Below are positions 11,100-20,920 of a stretch of DNA of 64,000 nucleotides, piece by piece. Source of the DNA: Escarpia spicata (Eukaryota > Annelida > Polychaeta > Sabellida > Siboglinidae). Both the position numbers and the translations under genes were made by a program. The DNA lies in contig OZ023210.1 of the NCBI GenBank assembly GCA_963995525.1, positions 23,551,021 through 23,615,020 on the forward strand. The letters are read 5' to 3'. Within the stretch, counting starts at the first letter, position 1; every line of letters starts with the position of its first letter. The notes under the pieces are model-generated. The model made no database searches and had not been told where the DNA came from. It worked only from the letters and a program-made list of their open reading frames with translations.

Positions 11100-13177
11100 A
11101 GAGTCCGACCCTTTTATCTATGTGTATCCCGCCCGTCTGAGGTATGTGTCGATTTTATTTTAAAACATATTCACGCTACTAGCACCCACACAATCAGCAG
11201 GTAATCTGTTCCATTCATTTACAATCCTTTGTGAAAATGAAAACTTTCTTATATCCAATCTACTCTGCTCCTTTGTTAATGTAAGTTCATGTCCTCTAGT
11301 CCTATCTTTCTTAACTGAGAAAAAAATATTTCTATCAATATTTTCATAACCCTTCAATATTTTAAACACTTCTATCTGATCTCCTCTCAATCTCCTGGTC
11401 TCTAGTGTTGTTAAACCGCATTTTTGAGGCGTATTTTGAAACTAAGATCCCTCAGTTTTTGTATCATTTTAGTTGCTCTCCCCTGCACTCTTTCTAGCAT
11501 ATCTATGTCCTTCCTGCGATATGGCCTCCACGCTTGAATACAATATTCTAAATGAGGCCTAACTGTTGTTTTGTACAGCGGTATTATTAGCTCTTTTTTC
11601 TTATACGTTATGTTTCGCCTAATTAATCCAAGGATTTGATTTCCCTTTGAAGCTGCAATTCCGCACTGCTCTGAAACCTTCATATCAGCACTAATGGTTA
11701 ACACTAAGTCCTTTTCTTTTACAGTAGTACTTAGTACAGTACCCCCCATTGTATATTCTACCTCTTCGTTCCCATGTGTCCTGTGTGGAGGCATTTACAT
11801 TTCCCAAAATTGAACAGCATTTGCCACTTTTCAGACCATTTGATCAACTTGTCAAGATCCTCTTGTAAATGCTGTCTATCTCCATCACTTTTAATCCTTC
11901 TAAACACTTTTGTATCATCCGCAAATTTAAACACCTTGCTTGTTATTTCATCATCCAAATCGTTGATATATATTAAGAATAATATAGGTCCTAATACTGA
12001 TCCCTGTGGTACCCCACTCAATGCCGATTTCCAGTTTGAAGTCTCCCCATCAACTACTACACGTTGTCTTCTGTCAATCAGCCAATGTTCTATCCAGTTT
12101 ATTATACCATTTCCTATGCCATGGGCCTTTAGTTTATGCAGTAATCTTTGATGTGGTACTTTGTCGAAAGCTTTTTGAAAATCTAAGTAGACGATATCTA
12201 CTGGTGATCCCTCATCTACCCACTTAGTGATGTCTTCCAAAAAACATAACATATTTGTTAAGCATGATCTCGCTTAAAAAAACCATGTTGAGATGAGTTT
12301 ATCAAGTTTTGTTTAACAATAAAATCCACCATGTGATCTGTAATTAGTCTTTCTAATAATTTACAAATCACTGATGTTAAACTCACTGGTCTGTAATTCT
12401 CTGACTTGTTTCTTGAACCTTTTTTGATTAACGGTATAATGTTTGCTTCTTTCCATTCTAAAGGAACCACTCCCTCTTCTAATGACAAGTTGAAAACAGT
12501 TGCAAGCGGTATGCTAATTTGTTCTACAATTTCCAATAGTAGTTTGGGTGGAATACCATCCACTCCAGGTGATTTATATCCTTCATAGCCCTTATTTTCT
12601 TAGCTACCATTTCTGGGGTTACAATTAATTGTCCTAAATAGTCTGAATCTGCCCCCTTGAACTTGGCTTCTGGTACTGGCAGTGAACTAATATCTTCCCT
12701 GGTAAACACTGAACTAAAGTACTCATTCAGGTCTTCTGCCAATAAGAATCCCTCTGATATTATATTTCCAGCACTATCTTCTAGAGGACTGACCTTATCT
12801 TGAACTTTCTGTTTGCTTCGAACATACGCATAAAAACTCTTGCTGTCATGTTTTATATTACTAGCTAAGTGTTGTTCATAGCTTCTCTTTGAATTTCTAA
12901 TTTCAGCTGTAGCTTGGTTAAGTGCTTCTTTATAACTGTTGTAGTCTTCATCATTTCCAGTACATATATATGACTTCCACATCATTTGTTTATACTTAAT
13001 TTTTCTAATGGCTTCTTTCGATAAGTGTTTCTTTTTGGACCGTTTTCCTTGTTTTTTGAAGGATACAAATTTATCGACTATGCACTTAATTTCACTCTTT
13101 AATATATTCCAGCATTCTGTTGCCGTCTTATTTTTCAGTGTGTTATTCCAGTCTATCTTTGCTAAATATTCCCTCAT
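11100..13177 (-). pseudogene. LINE ORF2 reverse transcriptase, copy 1
   Basis: Reverse transcriptase and C-terminal region, used for target-primed copying of element RNA. Minus-strand order: REYLAKIDWNNTLKN linker, then IPLIKKGSRNKSENYRPVSL, YLDFQKAFDKVPHQ (first catalytic Asp), ALSGVPQGSVLGPILF, KVFKFADDTKVF (catalytic Asp pair), a thumb region with RPHLEYCIQAW, and RGDQIEVFKIL followed by FSFSQRIVNEWNRLP, a C-terminal signature of CR1/L2 LINEs. Frameshifts are near 12575, 12260, 11790 and 11400. The coding end, ..KIDTYLRRAGYT in element sense, lies near 11140. The catalytic core is the best preserved of the three copies. Confidence 0.9.
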
Positions 13178-13893
13178 GTCCTTATACCTTCCTTTGTGGA
13201 AATTCCTCCTATACTGCTTTTTACTATTCCTTTCTGATTTTACTTTGATGGTAAAATGTATCTGGTTGTGATCGCTACTCCCCAGTGGCTCACGTATCTT
13301 GACATTGTCAACTAATTCATTCTATGAGGACAAAACTATGTCTAACACATTCTCACCCCTGGTTGGTTCTAGCACATGTTGAGAAAGGAAAGTATCTTGA
13401 ACTAAAACTAAAAACTTGTGGTCCTCACTCCCCATACTCTGTAGATATTTCCATTGTATATGCCCGTGGTTAAAATCCCCCATAATAATACAGTCCCGTT
13501 TGCTTACTTCCCTTAAGCGTTTTGTATTTTTTCATTCTCTTCTATGTTTATGTTTGGACTTCGATAAACTAACCCAACTGTTAACGTTGAGTTTCCTGTA
13601 ACTTTTCTAAACATTACATATCCTGTCAGTCCCAATTCTGCATCTGATATATCGGTGGTGGTCCAGGATTCGGTTATACCTATTATATGAGGGTCAATAT
13701 CTTCTACCATAATGTTTAGTTCATTTCTTTTGTTTACTATACTCCTTGCATTTAAACACACACATTTATATCCAGCTTCAGAAGAGTATTCCAGACTGTG
13801 ATTTGCTGATTTATTTGTGCTGTCTTTATATATGCCTCCATTTTCAGGCTTTTCTGTGAGTCCCCCCTGCGAATCTAGTTTAAATAGATGCAA
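13178..13893 (-). pseudogene. LINE ORF2 endonuclease, copy 1
   Basis: N-terminal part of ORF2, an APE-type endonuclease that nicks the target so that reverse transcription can start there. Visible motifs are CLNARSIVNKRNEL, then HIIGITESW with the metal-binding Glu, GDFNHGHIQW and SSDHNQIHF with the catalytic Asp-His. A segment present in copies 2 and 3 (DRIGRRGGGVILYIKES and what follows, about 36 residues) is deleted between VMFRK and VTGNSTLTVG. A frameshift near 13513 and an in-frame stop before NELVDNVKIREP further break it. Unlike copies 2 and 3, it keeps the stretch between GDFN and SDHN. Confidence 0.85.
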
Positions 13894-14207
13894 CCTGTCC
13901 CACTGTCAACAGATCGCAGCAGGTTCTCTGAGAAAACTGCTGCCCCCTTTCCACTAAGATGGAGGCCATCTCTCATGTACATATCTTCCCTCCCAACAAA
14001 GTATCCCCATAAATCTGTGAATCCCACCCCCTCTTCTTCACACATCTGCTCAACTAGTGCATTGATCGCCATTCTCTTGCAGTTTCTATACGTTGCCCCC
14101 CTTCCTCCCATTACTGGCAAAATTCCTGACAGAATAACCTGTTCAACTCTTGTCTTCTTTAGCTTCCTCACTAACTGTCTATACTTCTGTATCACAGATA
14201 GATCCAC
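13875..14207 (-). pseudogene. LINE ORF1 esterase domain, copy 1
   Basis: About 110 codons with the pattern of the SGNH/GDSL esterase domain found in ORF1 of CR1-type LINEs. Landmarks in order are QVILSGILPV, an RNCKRMAINALV helix, GVGFTDLWGYF, and DGLHLSGKGAAVFSENL, where the Asp and His of DGLHL would supply part of the catalytic triad. The Ser-containing GDS block is missing because the copy is 5'-truncated. The ORF stop overlaps the start of the next ORF by 19 bases (ATG at 13893), suggesting ORF1 and ORF2 are translated by re-initiation or frameshift. In CR1 elements the esterase is thought to act in RNP or membrane association; that role is family knowledge. Confidence 0.8.
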
Positions 14208-14215
14208 AAGGGCTT

Positions 14216-15108
14216 AACTTCACTAAACCCACAATTTATCAACATGAATAATGACGAAACGCATAGTTACACAAGCAGACGCACACGCACTCTCACTCAC
14301 AAGCACGCATGCACGCACGCACGCACCATCCAACCTCCCACACACAGACTCTCGTTATTCTATTGCGTACTTAACGAACCATTTGTTTTGATAATCGGCA
14401 TAACATTCAGGCATTCGATTCACGTCGATACCCCACCCAAAAGGTATGTGACACCGGTCAGTGTTTATGTTCGCAATCCGAGTGGGACTTATTCCGTAGG
14501 TTTCTAGCGATAGAGCTAAGAATAAACTCCGATTGTTATGCACGTTGTTTACTAAACGAACGATATAACCGTAGACCACGGACACAAATTAACATCGTCC
14601 TTTTTACGAACTATCGATGGACGGAAACGTACAATCGTCTGGCGGAGTGATATACGACTCTCGCGGGAATTGCGCGGGACCTGTAACGTCAACAAACAAG
14701 TCGAGAGAAATAGCAGCAGTGGCCAATCATAAAAAAGGTTATCTTCAAAAAATACTTCGTTGTGAAGATAAGTTACAATCTAAACAATCTGGTCCGCTGA
14801 CTGATTGCGATTTTCTGATTTTTCGTCGTGGTAGAATTGGCTGGATTATATGATGACCGCGCATTGCGAAATAACAAAGTATGTACAAAAACAATAGCCA
14901 GTCCTGCATATACGATGCAAGATTGTTGCTTTGTAATAGCTTAGGGGACATCTCAACACGTTGATGACGTTAACCGATACACACCAACAACAGGAAACGT
15001 TGAGTGACTTTGAGTTACAAGATTAAAGCTAGAATTCTGTATGTACGGAAGCGGCATGCGAATGCGGTATGCAGCAAGAGTGAATATGATGCGGAATGCA
15101 TCAGCTTC
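14216..15108. other. No recognisable gene; minor CA-rich tract
   Basis: A weak CA/GCAC-rich stretch lies at 14278-14325. ORFs at 14244-14507 and 14617-14853 match nothing I know. Confidence 0.4.
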
Positions 15109-16087
15109 TTGCCAGGAAGTCTGAAGCGTCTGCTGGAAGGGATAATTGTGGGGAAAGACCTTCGTCTGAAGATAGCAGATAGGCGATTATGCAGGCAACC
15201 CGTCCAAGATTTCTGACTGCGGCACTACAAGTTGGGTTGGGAGTACAAATCCATCATCATTTTGCATCGTGTTTCCTTGTAGACTGACACACTGAACAGC
15301 CATGGATTCTGTTGTCCATATAACGAAGTGCAGAAGTTTGAAAAGAATGCGGCATTTGCACAATGGACCACTATACCCGATTTCACATCGTTGGGGTTTG
15401 TTCAATATGCAGCAGACAATGTGGTCCATAACATCCGGACATTAGACGGCAGTGGAGCATTTCACGGAATGGGAATAATTGCTACAGTAACTCCTGGTAC
15501 AAGGACAACCCATTCTATTCAAAAAAGAAATGTCACTGGCAAAGAAATATGCACTTTGGGACGCATACAAATCCGCTTCCACAGAGAAGAAAGACACGGC
15601 CTGTCAGCAGTAGAATATCATACACTAGTCAGCATGAAACCCGACAGGCCAGCTGGACATTCTTTGAAAGACATCCCTCCTGTTTGGAGAAGTCATCAGT
15701 AATCCTTCCGATGACTGACATGAGTTCAAGTGACGCCACATGCATATTTTCAACATCAGTGTTTGTGTGTGAGCATGCTCGATGCCATGGTGTTACCCCG
15801 GTCATCACCTTTGACCAGCCTCTTTGGTGGAAATCCCTCATGATTATAATCAGCGAACCTGCAGGAAGTGACCTGCATAGAATTACCTTGCACTTTGGTG
15901 GTTTTCACACAAAACTGAGTTTTCTTTGGTGCATTGGACATCTGATAGTCGGGGACTAAAGGAACAAATGGAACTTGAGTACGCCCCTAAAGCAGTTGAA
16001 CAGATCGTGACAGGGAAACCCATATCGCGCGCAGTACGAGCACATCTTCTTGTTGATGCAGCTGACAACACACTTATTGCATCGTAA
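15109..16087 (+). pseudogene. Relic of an uncharacterised repeated protein family
   Basis: Pieces in three frames line up into one protein of over 300 residues. Frame 1 gives FLPGSLKRLLEGIIVGKD; frame 3 gives ATRPRFLTAALQVGLGVQ and IHHHFASCFLVD (near 15196-15290). Back in frame 1 come SHGFCCPYNEVQKFE, then AADNVVHNIRTLDG, AFHGMGIIATVTPGT. Frame 3 then gives HGVTPVITFDQPLWWK and ITLHFGGFHTKLSFL, and frame 2 ends with KPISRAVRAHLLVDAA and a stop at 16085. From memory this resembles large repeated families of uncharacterised proteins in cnidarian and mollusc genomes; I cannot name a domain or activity. At least three frameshifts and several stops show it is dead. Multi-copy behaviour elsewhere would suggest a mobile origin. 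Confidence 0.65.
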
Positions 16088-16391
16088 TCCTTTGAAGTGT
16101 CAGTATGACGTCAGCATGCCCATTCAAATGAAAAATACCCACATGATGTAACAGAACAAGACTCGGATAATGAAACAATTGGAACAACATCGTCACATGA
16201 AGAAGCGAATTGTGGCGATTTGTATTATACATGGTGGCCATTTAGTTTTATGCATTTTTGGGGGGTTTTCCCACCCACGATTTATTTCTATTTTTAGTAT
16301 GTTACACATACTATATTTATGAATATAAAATCGTTGAAAAACTTTTTGTTGCAATTTGTGGCAGGTCATATGCTAAAATGACTGGACTAAT
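16088..16391. other. Spacer between gene relic and satellite
   Basis: AT-rich spacer with a G7 run after ATGCATTTTT near 16255. No ORF or repeat partner was recognised. Confidence 0.4.
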
Positions 16392-17873
16392 AGGCGGGTA
16401 AGAGTGAATATATAGTGCCTAGTGAAAACTAATAGAAGTAGTTCCATATGTACATAGGCGGGTAAGAGTGAATATATAGTGCCTAGTGAAAACTAATAGA
16501 AGTAATTCCATATGTACATAGGCGGGTAAGAGTGAATATATAGTGCCTAGTGAAAACTAATAGAAGTAGTTCCATATGTACATAGGCGGGTAAGAGTGAA
16601 TATATAGTGCCTAGTGAAAACTAATAGAAGTAATTCCATATGTACATAGGCAGGTAAGCGTGAATACATAGTGCCTAGTGAAAACTAATAGAAGTAGTTC
16701 CATATGTACATAGGCGGGTAAGAGTGAATCTATAGTGCCTAGTGAAAATTAATAGAAGCAATTCCATATGTACATAGGCGGGTAAGAGTGAATATATAGT
16801 GCCTAATGAAAATTAATAGAAGCAATTCCATATGTACATAGGCGGGTAAGAGTGAATATATAGTGCCTAGTGAAAATTAATAGAAGCAATTCCATATGTA
16901 CATAGGCGGGTAAGAGTGAATATATAGTGCCTAGTAAAACTAATAGAAGTAATTCCATATGTACATAGGCGGGTAAGAGTGAATCTATAGTGCCTAGTGA
17001 AAATTAATATAAGTAATTCCATACGTACATAGGCGGGTAAGAGTGAATATATAGTGCCTATTGAAAATTAATAGAAGTAATTCCATACGTACATAGGCGG
17101 GTAAGAGTGAATATATAGTGCCTAGTGAAAATTAATAGAAGTAATTCCATATGTACATAGGCGGGTAAGAGTGAATATATAGTGCCTATTGAAAATTAAT
17201 AGAAGTAATTCCATATGTACATAGGTAGGTAATGGTTAATATATAGTGCCTAGTGAAAACTAATAGAAGTAGTTCCATATGTACATAGGCGGGTAAGAGT
17301 GAATATATAGTGCCTAGTGAAAATTAACAGAAATAATTCCATATGTACATAGGCGGGTAAGAGTGAATATATAGTGCCTAGTGAAAATTAATAGAAGTAA
17401 TTCCATATGTATATAGACAGGTAAGAGTGAATATATAGTGCCTAGTGAAAACTAATAGAAGTAGTTCCATATGTACATAGGCGGGTAAGAGTGAATATAT
17501 TGTGCCTAGTGAAAACTAATAGAAGTAGTTCCATATGTGCATAGGCGGGTAAGAGTGAATGTATAGTGCCTAGTGAAAATTAATAGAAGTAATTCCATAT
17601 GTACATAGGCGGGTAAGAGTGAATATATAGTGCCTAGTGAAAACTAATAAAAGTAGTTCCATATGTACATAGGCGGGTAAGAGTGAATATATAGTGCCTA
17701 GTGAAAACTAATAGAAGTAATTCCATATGTACATAGGCAGGTAAGCGTGAATACATAGTGCCTAGTGAAAACTAATAGAAGTAGTTCCATATGTACATAG
17801 GCGGGTAAGAGTGAATATATAGTGCCTGGTGAAAATTAATAGAAGTAATTCCATATGTACATAGGCGGGTAAG
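16392..17873. repeat. 64-bp satellite array, 23 units
   Basis: Head-to-tail units of 64 bp, each beginning AGGCGGGTAAGAGTGAATAT, with TAGTGCCTAGTGAAAACTAA in the middle and TTCCATATGTACAT at the end. The span 16392-17863 is 1471 bp, which is 23 units minus one base (one unit has lost a G in AGTGAAAA), plus an 11-bp partial unit. Variant sites (AACTAA/AATTAA, AGTAGTT/AGTAATT) show units were shuffled by unequal exchange. The right end abuts R3 repeat DNA. There are no variable spacers and no ORF. Confidence 0.97.
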
Positions 17874-17879
17874 TTTTCT

Positions 17880-18025
17880 TCACACGAATTTGGATGCAGA
17901 TGCGGAAAATCGAATCGCTCCGTATAGCGATTAGAATTGTATCCGCACAGGAATCGGATAGGAAGTTTCCGGAAGTGACGTCACTACAGAGGTATTCCGC
18001 ATGGCATGCCGTATAATTATGGATT
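17880..18025 (+). repeat. Dispersed repeat R3, copy 2
   Basis: Matches the reverse complement of 6180-6325. It begins within a few bases of the last satellite unit, so the satellite may have grown inside or at the edge of an R3 element. Confidence 0.65.
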
Positions 18026-18408
18026 CCTAACTTAAGATTTCGGAAGGAGGAGAATCTTCATCTTCTGTCTGAGAGATAATAAGGAGGGTGTCGGAGGGAG
18101 ATTATACCAAAAGTACGGCCTCGTCTTTAACAAAATTATATGAGCCATGTGTATTCTGCAGCAACGTTTTTTCGAATGTAACCAGATTATTTGAACAAAA
18201 CAAGACGCAGCAGGGAACATGATCAAAGTGCCAAGAAAGAGGAGAGAGATATCCTCACCAAAGCAAGAATACTTTCTCATCGTCCCTCCATAGCAGGTAC
18301 CACACAGGGCTTGAATGCGTCAAATCAGAACTGTAATTTCTGTGTTGCCAGGGACATCATGTTTATATGGTAGTTTTAAAAATTGTATTATCATAGCTAT
18401 GTGTAATA
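18026..18408. other. No gene seen
   Basis: Spacer with a 60-codon ORF (18191-18373) that is not recognisable. Confidence 0.4.
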
Positions 18409-18860
18409 CCCTGGATTAACCGATCCCCTACTTCGACGCTAGATGTCTCATTGCGCATGTCTTTTCGCCGTAGTGCATCGAATACTTCCGGTTAGATGTG
18501 GATACACGTAAACAATGGCACGTACCGTCTGAAGTGATCGTAGCACAACATATTAAAATAATATTCTGAAGAATTCATCCACGGCGTAGTCATTGAAAAG
18601 ACTGTGAGTTCGTATTTCACTGTCACTGACTTTAATTTGTCAGTCGTCTTCGAAACTCGGTCTCGGGAGCGTCGTGACAGCCCGGCTGATTAGACTGTTC
18701 CCTATTTAATATCCGAAGTGTCCACTCATTGTGTGCCCATCTTGTTCCTTGTTCTTCACATTGAACTATAACTGTGAAGTAGTTAACCATTATTCTTCAT
18801 TTTACACGGCTCACAAATTAATTAGTATGCGGAAATAAGGACAAATAATGCAGACAGGGA

Positions 18861-19173
18861 GGGATAATACAAAAATACAAGCAATTAGTGAGGAAGCTAA
18901 AGAAGACGAGAGTTGATTATTCTCTCAGGAATTTTGTCAGTAATGGGACGAATGGGGCCAACGTACAGAAACTGCAAGAGGGTGGCGATCAACGCACTAG
19001 TTGAGCAGATGTGTGAAGAAGAGGGGGTGGGATTCACACATTTATGGGGATATTTTGTTGGGAGGGAAGATATGTACATGACAGATGGCCTCCATCTTAG
19101 TGGAAAGGGGCAGCTGTTTTCTCAGAGAACCTGTTGCGATCTGTTGACAGTGGGACAGGTTGCACCTATTTAA
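18861..19173 (+). pseudogene. LINE ORF1 esterase, copy 2
   Basis: Same domain as 13875-14207: ILSGILSVMGRMG, RNCKRVAINALVEQM, GVGFTHLWGYFVG and DGLHLSGKG in order. The conserved Asp before LWGYF is His in this copy. A frameshift after SGKG changes the last 20 codons, and another near 18915 separates the QLVRKLKKTRV helix from ILSGI. Confidence 0.8.
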
Positions 19174-19189
19174 ACTAGATTCGCAGGGG

Positions 19190-19950
19190 GACTCACTGAG
19201 AAGCCTGAAACTGGAGGCATAGATAAAGACAGCACAACTAAATCATCAAAGAACAGTCTGGAAAACTGTTCTGAAGCTTGATATAAATGTGTTTGTTTAA
19301 ATATAAGGAGTATAGAAAACAAAATAAATGAACTAAACCTTATGGTAGAAGATATTGATCCTCACATAATAGGTATAACCGAATCATGGGCCACCACCGA
19401 TATATCAGATGCCGAATTGGGACTGACAGGCTATGTAATGTTTAGGAAAGATAGAATAGGAAGAAGGGGAGGTGGAGTTATTTTATATATTAAAGAATCT
19501 ATTCGGGCTTATGAAATAAAATTAGACGGCGAAGAAGCTGTTTGGTGTAACATAGTTACAGGAAACTCAACGTTAACGGTTGGTCCAAACATAATCGTAG
19601 AAGAGAATGAAAAAGTACAAACGCTATAAGGGAAGTGAGCAAACGGGACTGTATTATTATGGGGGAATTTAACCATGGGCATATACAATGGATGCATTTT
19701 AACGTCAAAGTAAAATCAGAAAGGAATAGTAAAAAGCAGTACAGGAGATATTTTCACAAAGGAAGATATAAGGACATAAGGAAATATTTAGCAAAGATGG
19801 ACTGGAATAACACATTGAAGAATAAGAGAGCAACATTTTGTGTTAAACATAACATGATAAACCCATCTCAACATGGGTTTCTAAAAGCGAGGTCATGCTT
19901 AACAATATGTTACGTTTTTTGGAAGATATCACCAAGTGAGTAGACGAGGG
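19190..19950 (+). pseudogene. LINE ORF2 endonuclease/linker, copy 2
   Basis: Endonuclease start with IIGITESWATTDISD, DRIGRRGGGVILYIKES and VWCNIVTGNSTLTVG. An 11-base deletion follows TVG, and a second deletion joins GEFNHGHIQW directly to MHFNVKVKSERN, removing the SDHN catalytic block. Both junctions are identical in copy 3. The Asp of GDFN is Glu here and in copy 3. A further private deletion joins LKNKRAT to the FCVKHNMINPSQHGF region of RT. Confidence 0.85.
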
Positions 19951-20196
19951 ATCACCTCAGAAGGGCGGGTTACACGTAGATAAAATGGTAGGACTCTCGA
20001 TAAGCCAAAGGGCTTCCTTGTCCACCTGCCATCCAGAGTTAATTATCTGGGTTGCAATTTTCTTAAATCTTGTTAAAGGATATGCTGTTGGTTACGTGTA
20101 TCCACGTCTAACCGGAAGTATTCGATGCAATACGGCGAAAAGACATGCGAAGTGAGACATCTAGCGTCGAAGTAGGGGAGCGGTTAATCCGGGGTA

Positions 20197-20639
20197 TAGT
20201 ACATATCTATGTTATTATTATTCACATGATCTTGTAACTACTACTTATTGACATTTCGTGTCTTATTGCAGGTAGGCCAATACAATGGTTTCATCAACAA
20301 ACTGACTACGTTTTCTTCTCAAAATCCTTAACTGGTGATTTCCAGTGATTAACGACAATACGGATTCGCGTATTGATAACACGTTTTGGTGACATTCGCG
20401 AGAGGTCTGGTTTAGCACAGATAAGCGACTACATCCATCACAAACAGTATTTAGCAGGATAGGACCCAGTGGTTTGAATGGTCAATGTATCTGTCGTTGA
20501 TGACGTCACACTCAATGTACATATAACCTGACCCAGAGTCACGCCTAGGATTGCCACTCGGCCTCAGAATCAAAACAAAACAACTGGCTCGAGAGGTAAT
20601 GTCGAATGCGAGCAGTTTTCTGTCGATGTTCTTCGTCCG
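20197..20639. other. No gene seen
   Basis: AT-rich DNA right of the TIR element. No ORF or repeat was recognised. Confidence 0.4.
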
Positions 20640-20920
20640 CTTTAAAAAAGTAAAGCAAAGGTCAGTTGTTATATAACGAAGTATCCAGTCATTAGGACTG
20701 TTCAATCTATCACCATCTTTGGGACGTATTCGGCCACGCTGCAATTAATGCGAGAAAAATATCAGTACACGTGTCCACCACTATCTACAGGCACGTACTC
20801 GTTCATATACAGCTGAGTGAACTGGTGCAACGTAGAGAGAACGAACTTGCACAAGGTTCGAAACGGCAGCATAGGATTCGAACCCGGGTTCTCTCGATGA
20901 TATATCCACTGCTGACATCG
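20640..20920 (-). mobile_element. tRNA-derived SINE, copy C
   Basis: Minus-strand copy with a well preserved head. The reverse complement contains GGGTTCGAATCCTATGCTG, a good Pol III B box, followed by CCTTGTGCAAGTTCG, CAGCTGTATATGAACGAGTA and the tail near 20640. It appears close to full length. Confidence 0.8.

Larger units (their letters stand above)
11018..14215 (-). mobile_element. CR1/L2-type LINE, copy 1
   Basis: A 3.2-kb non-LTR retrotransposon read right to left: esterase ORF1, apurinic endonuclease, reverse transcriptase, C-terminal region, then a short 3' UTR ending in tandem copies of a decamer (TTAAATCTTG when read in element sense; 11018-11040). A short terminal repeat instead of poly(A) is usual for CR1 and L2 elements. 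Copies 2 (18861-20079) and 3 (36975-39391) end the same way. The 5' end is truncated inside or just before the esterase. Several frameshifts and internal deletions make it inactive. Confidence 0.9.
18861..20079 (+). mobile_element. CR1/L2-type LINE, copy 2 (deleted)
   Basis: Plus-strand copy of the family at 11018-14215, reduced to 1.2 kb. It holds the esterase end, the first part of the endonuclease, a linker, a few codons of RT (NPSQHGFLKARS), and the 3' UTR ending in AATCTTGTTAAA near 20066-20078. Most of the RT, including the FADD motif, is deleted between ..QHGFLK..FWKIS near 19940 and the 3' UTR at about 19965. It lies inside the TIR element. Confidence 0.9.
18409..20194. mobile_element. 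TIR element with TA flanks containing a LINE
   Basis: Long terminal inverted repeats of about 105 bp lie at 18409-18512 and 20092-20194. The left begins CCCTGGATTAACCG; the right ends CGGTTAATCCGGGG. Both outer edges are flanked by TA (18407-18408 and 20195-20196), the target duplication of Tc1/mariner/pogo-type elements. Further in, the arms share CTACTTCGACGCTAGATG and GCATGTCTTTTCGCCGTA with few mismatches. There is no transposase. Interior 18513-18860 is unassigned, and 18861-20079 is a LINE copy, so this is a non-autonomous DNA element that received a retrotransposon near its right arm. Confidence 0.85.

Noticed and set aside
11774..12227. Plus-strand ORFs of 125 and 73 codons
   Set aside because: Antisense shadows of the LINE reverse transcriptase.
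16392..17873. CRISPR-like array
   Set aside because: Units are contiguous with no variable spacers, and the DNA is eukaryotic. It is a satellite.
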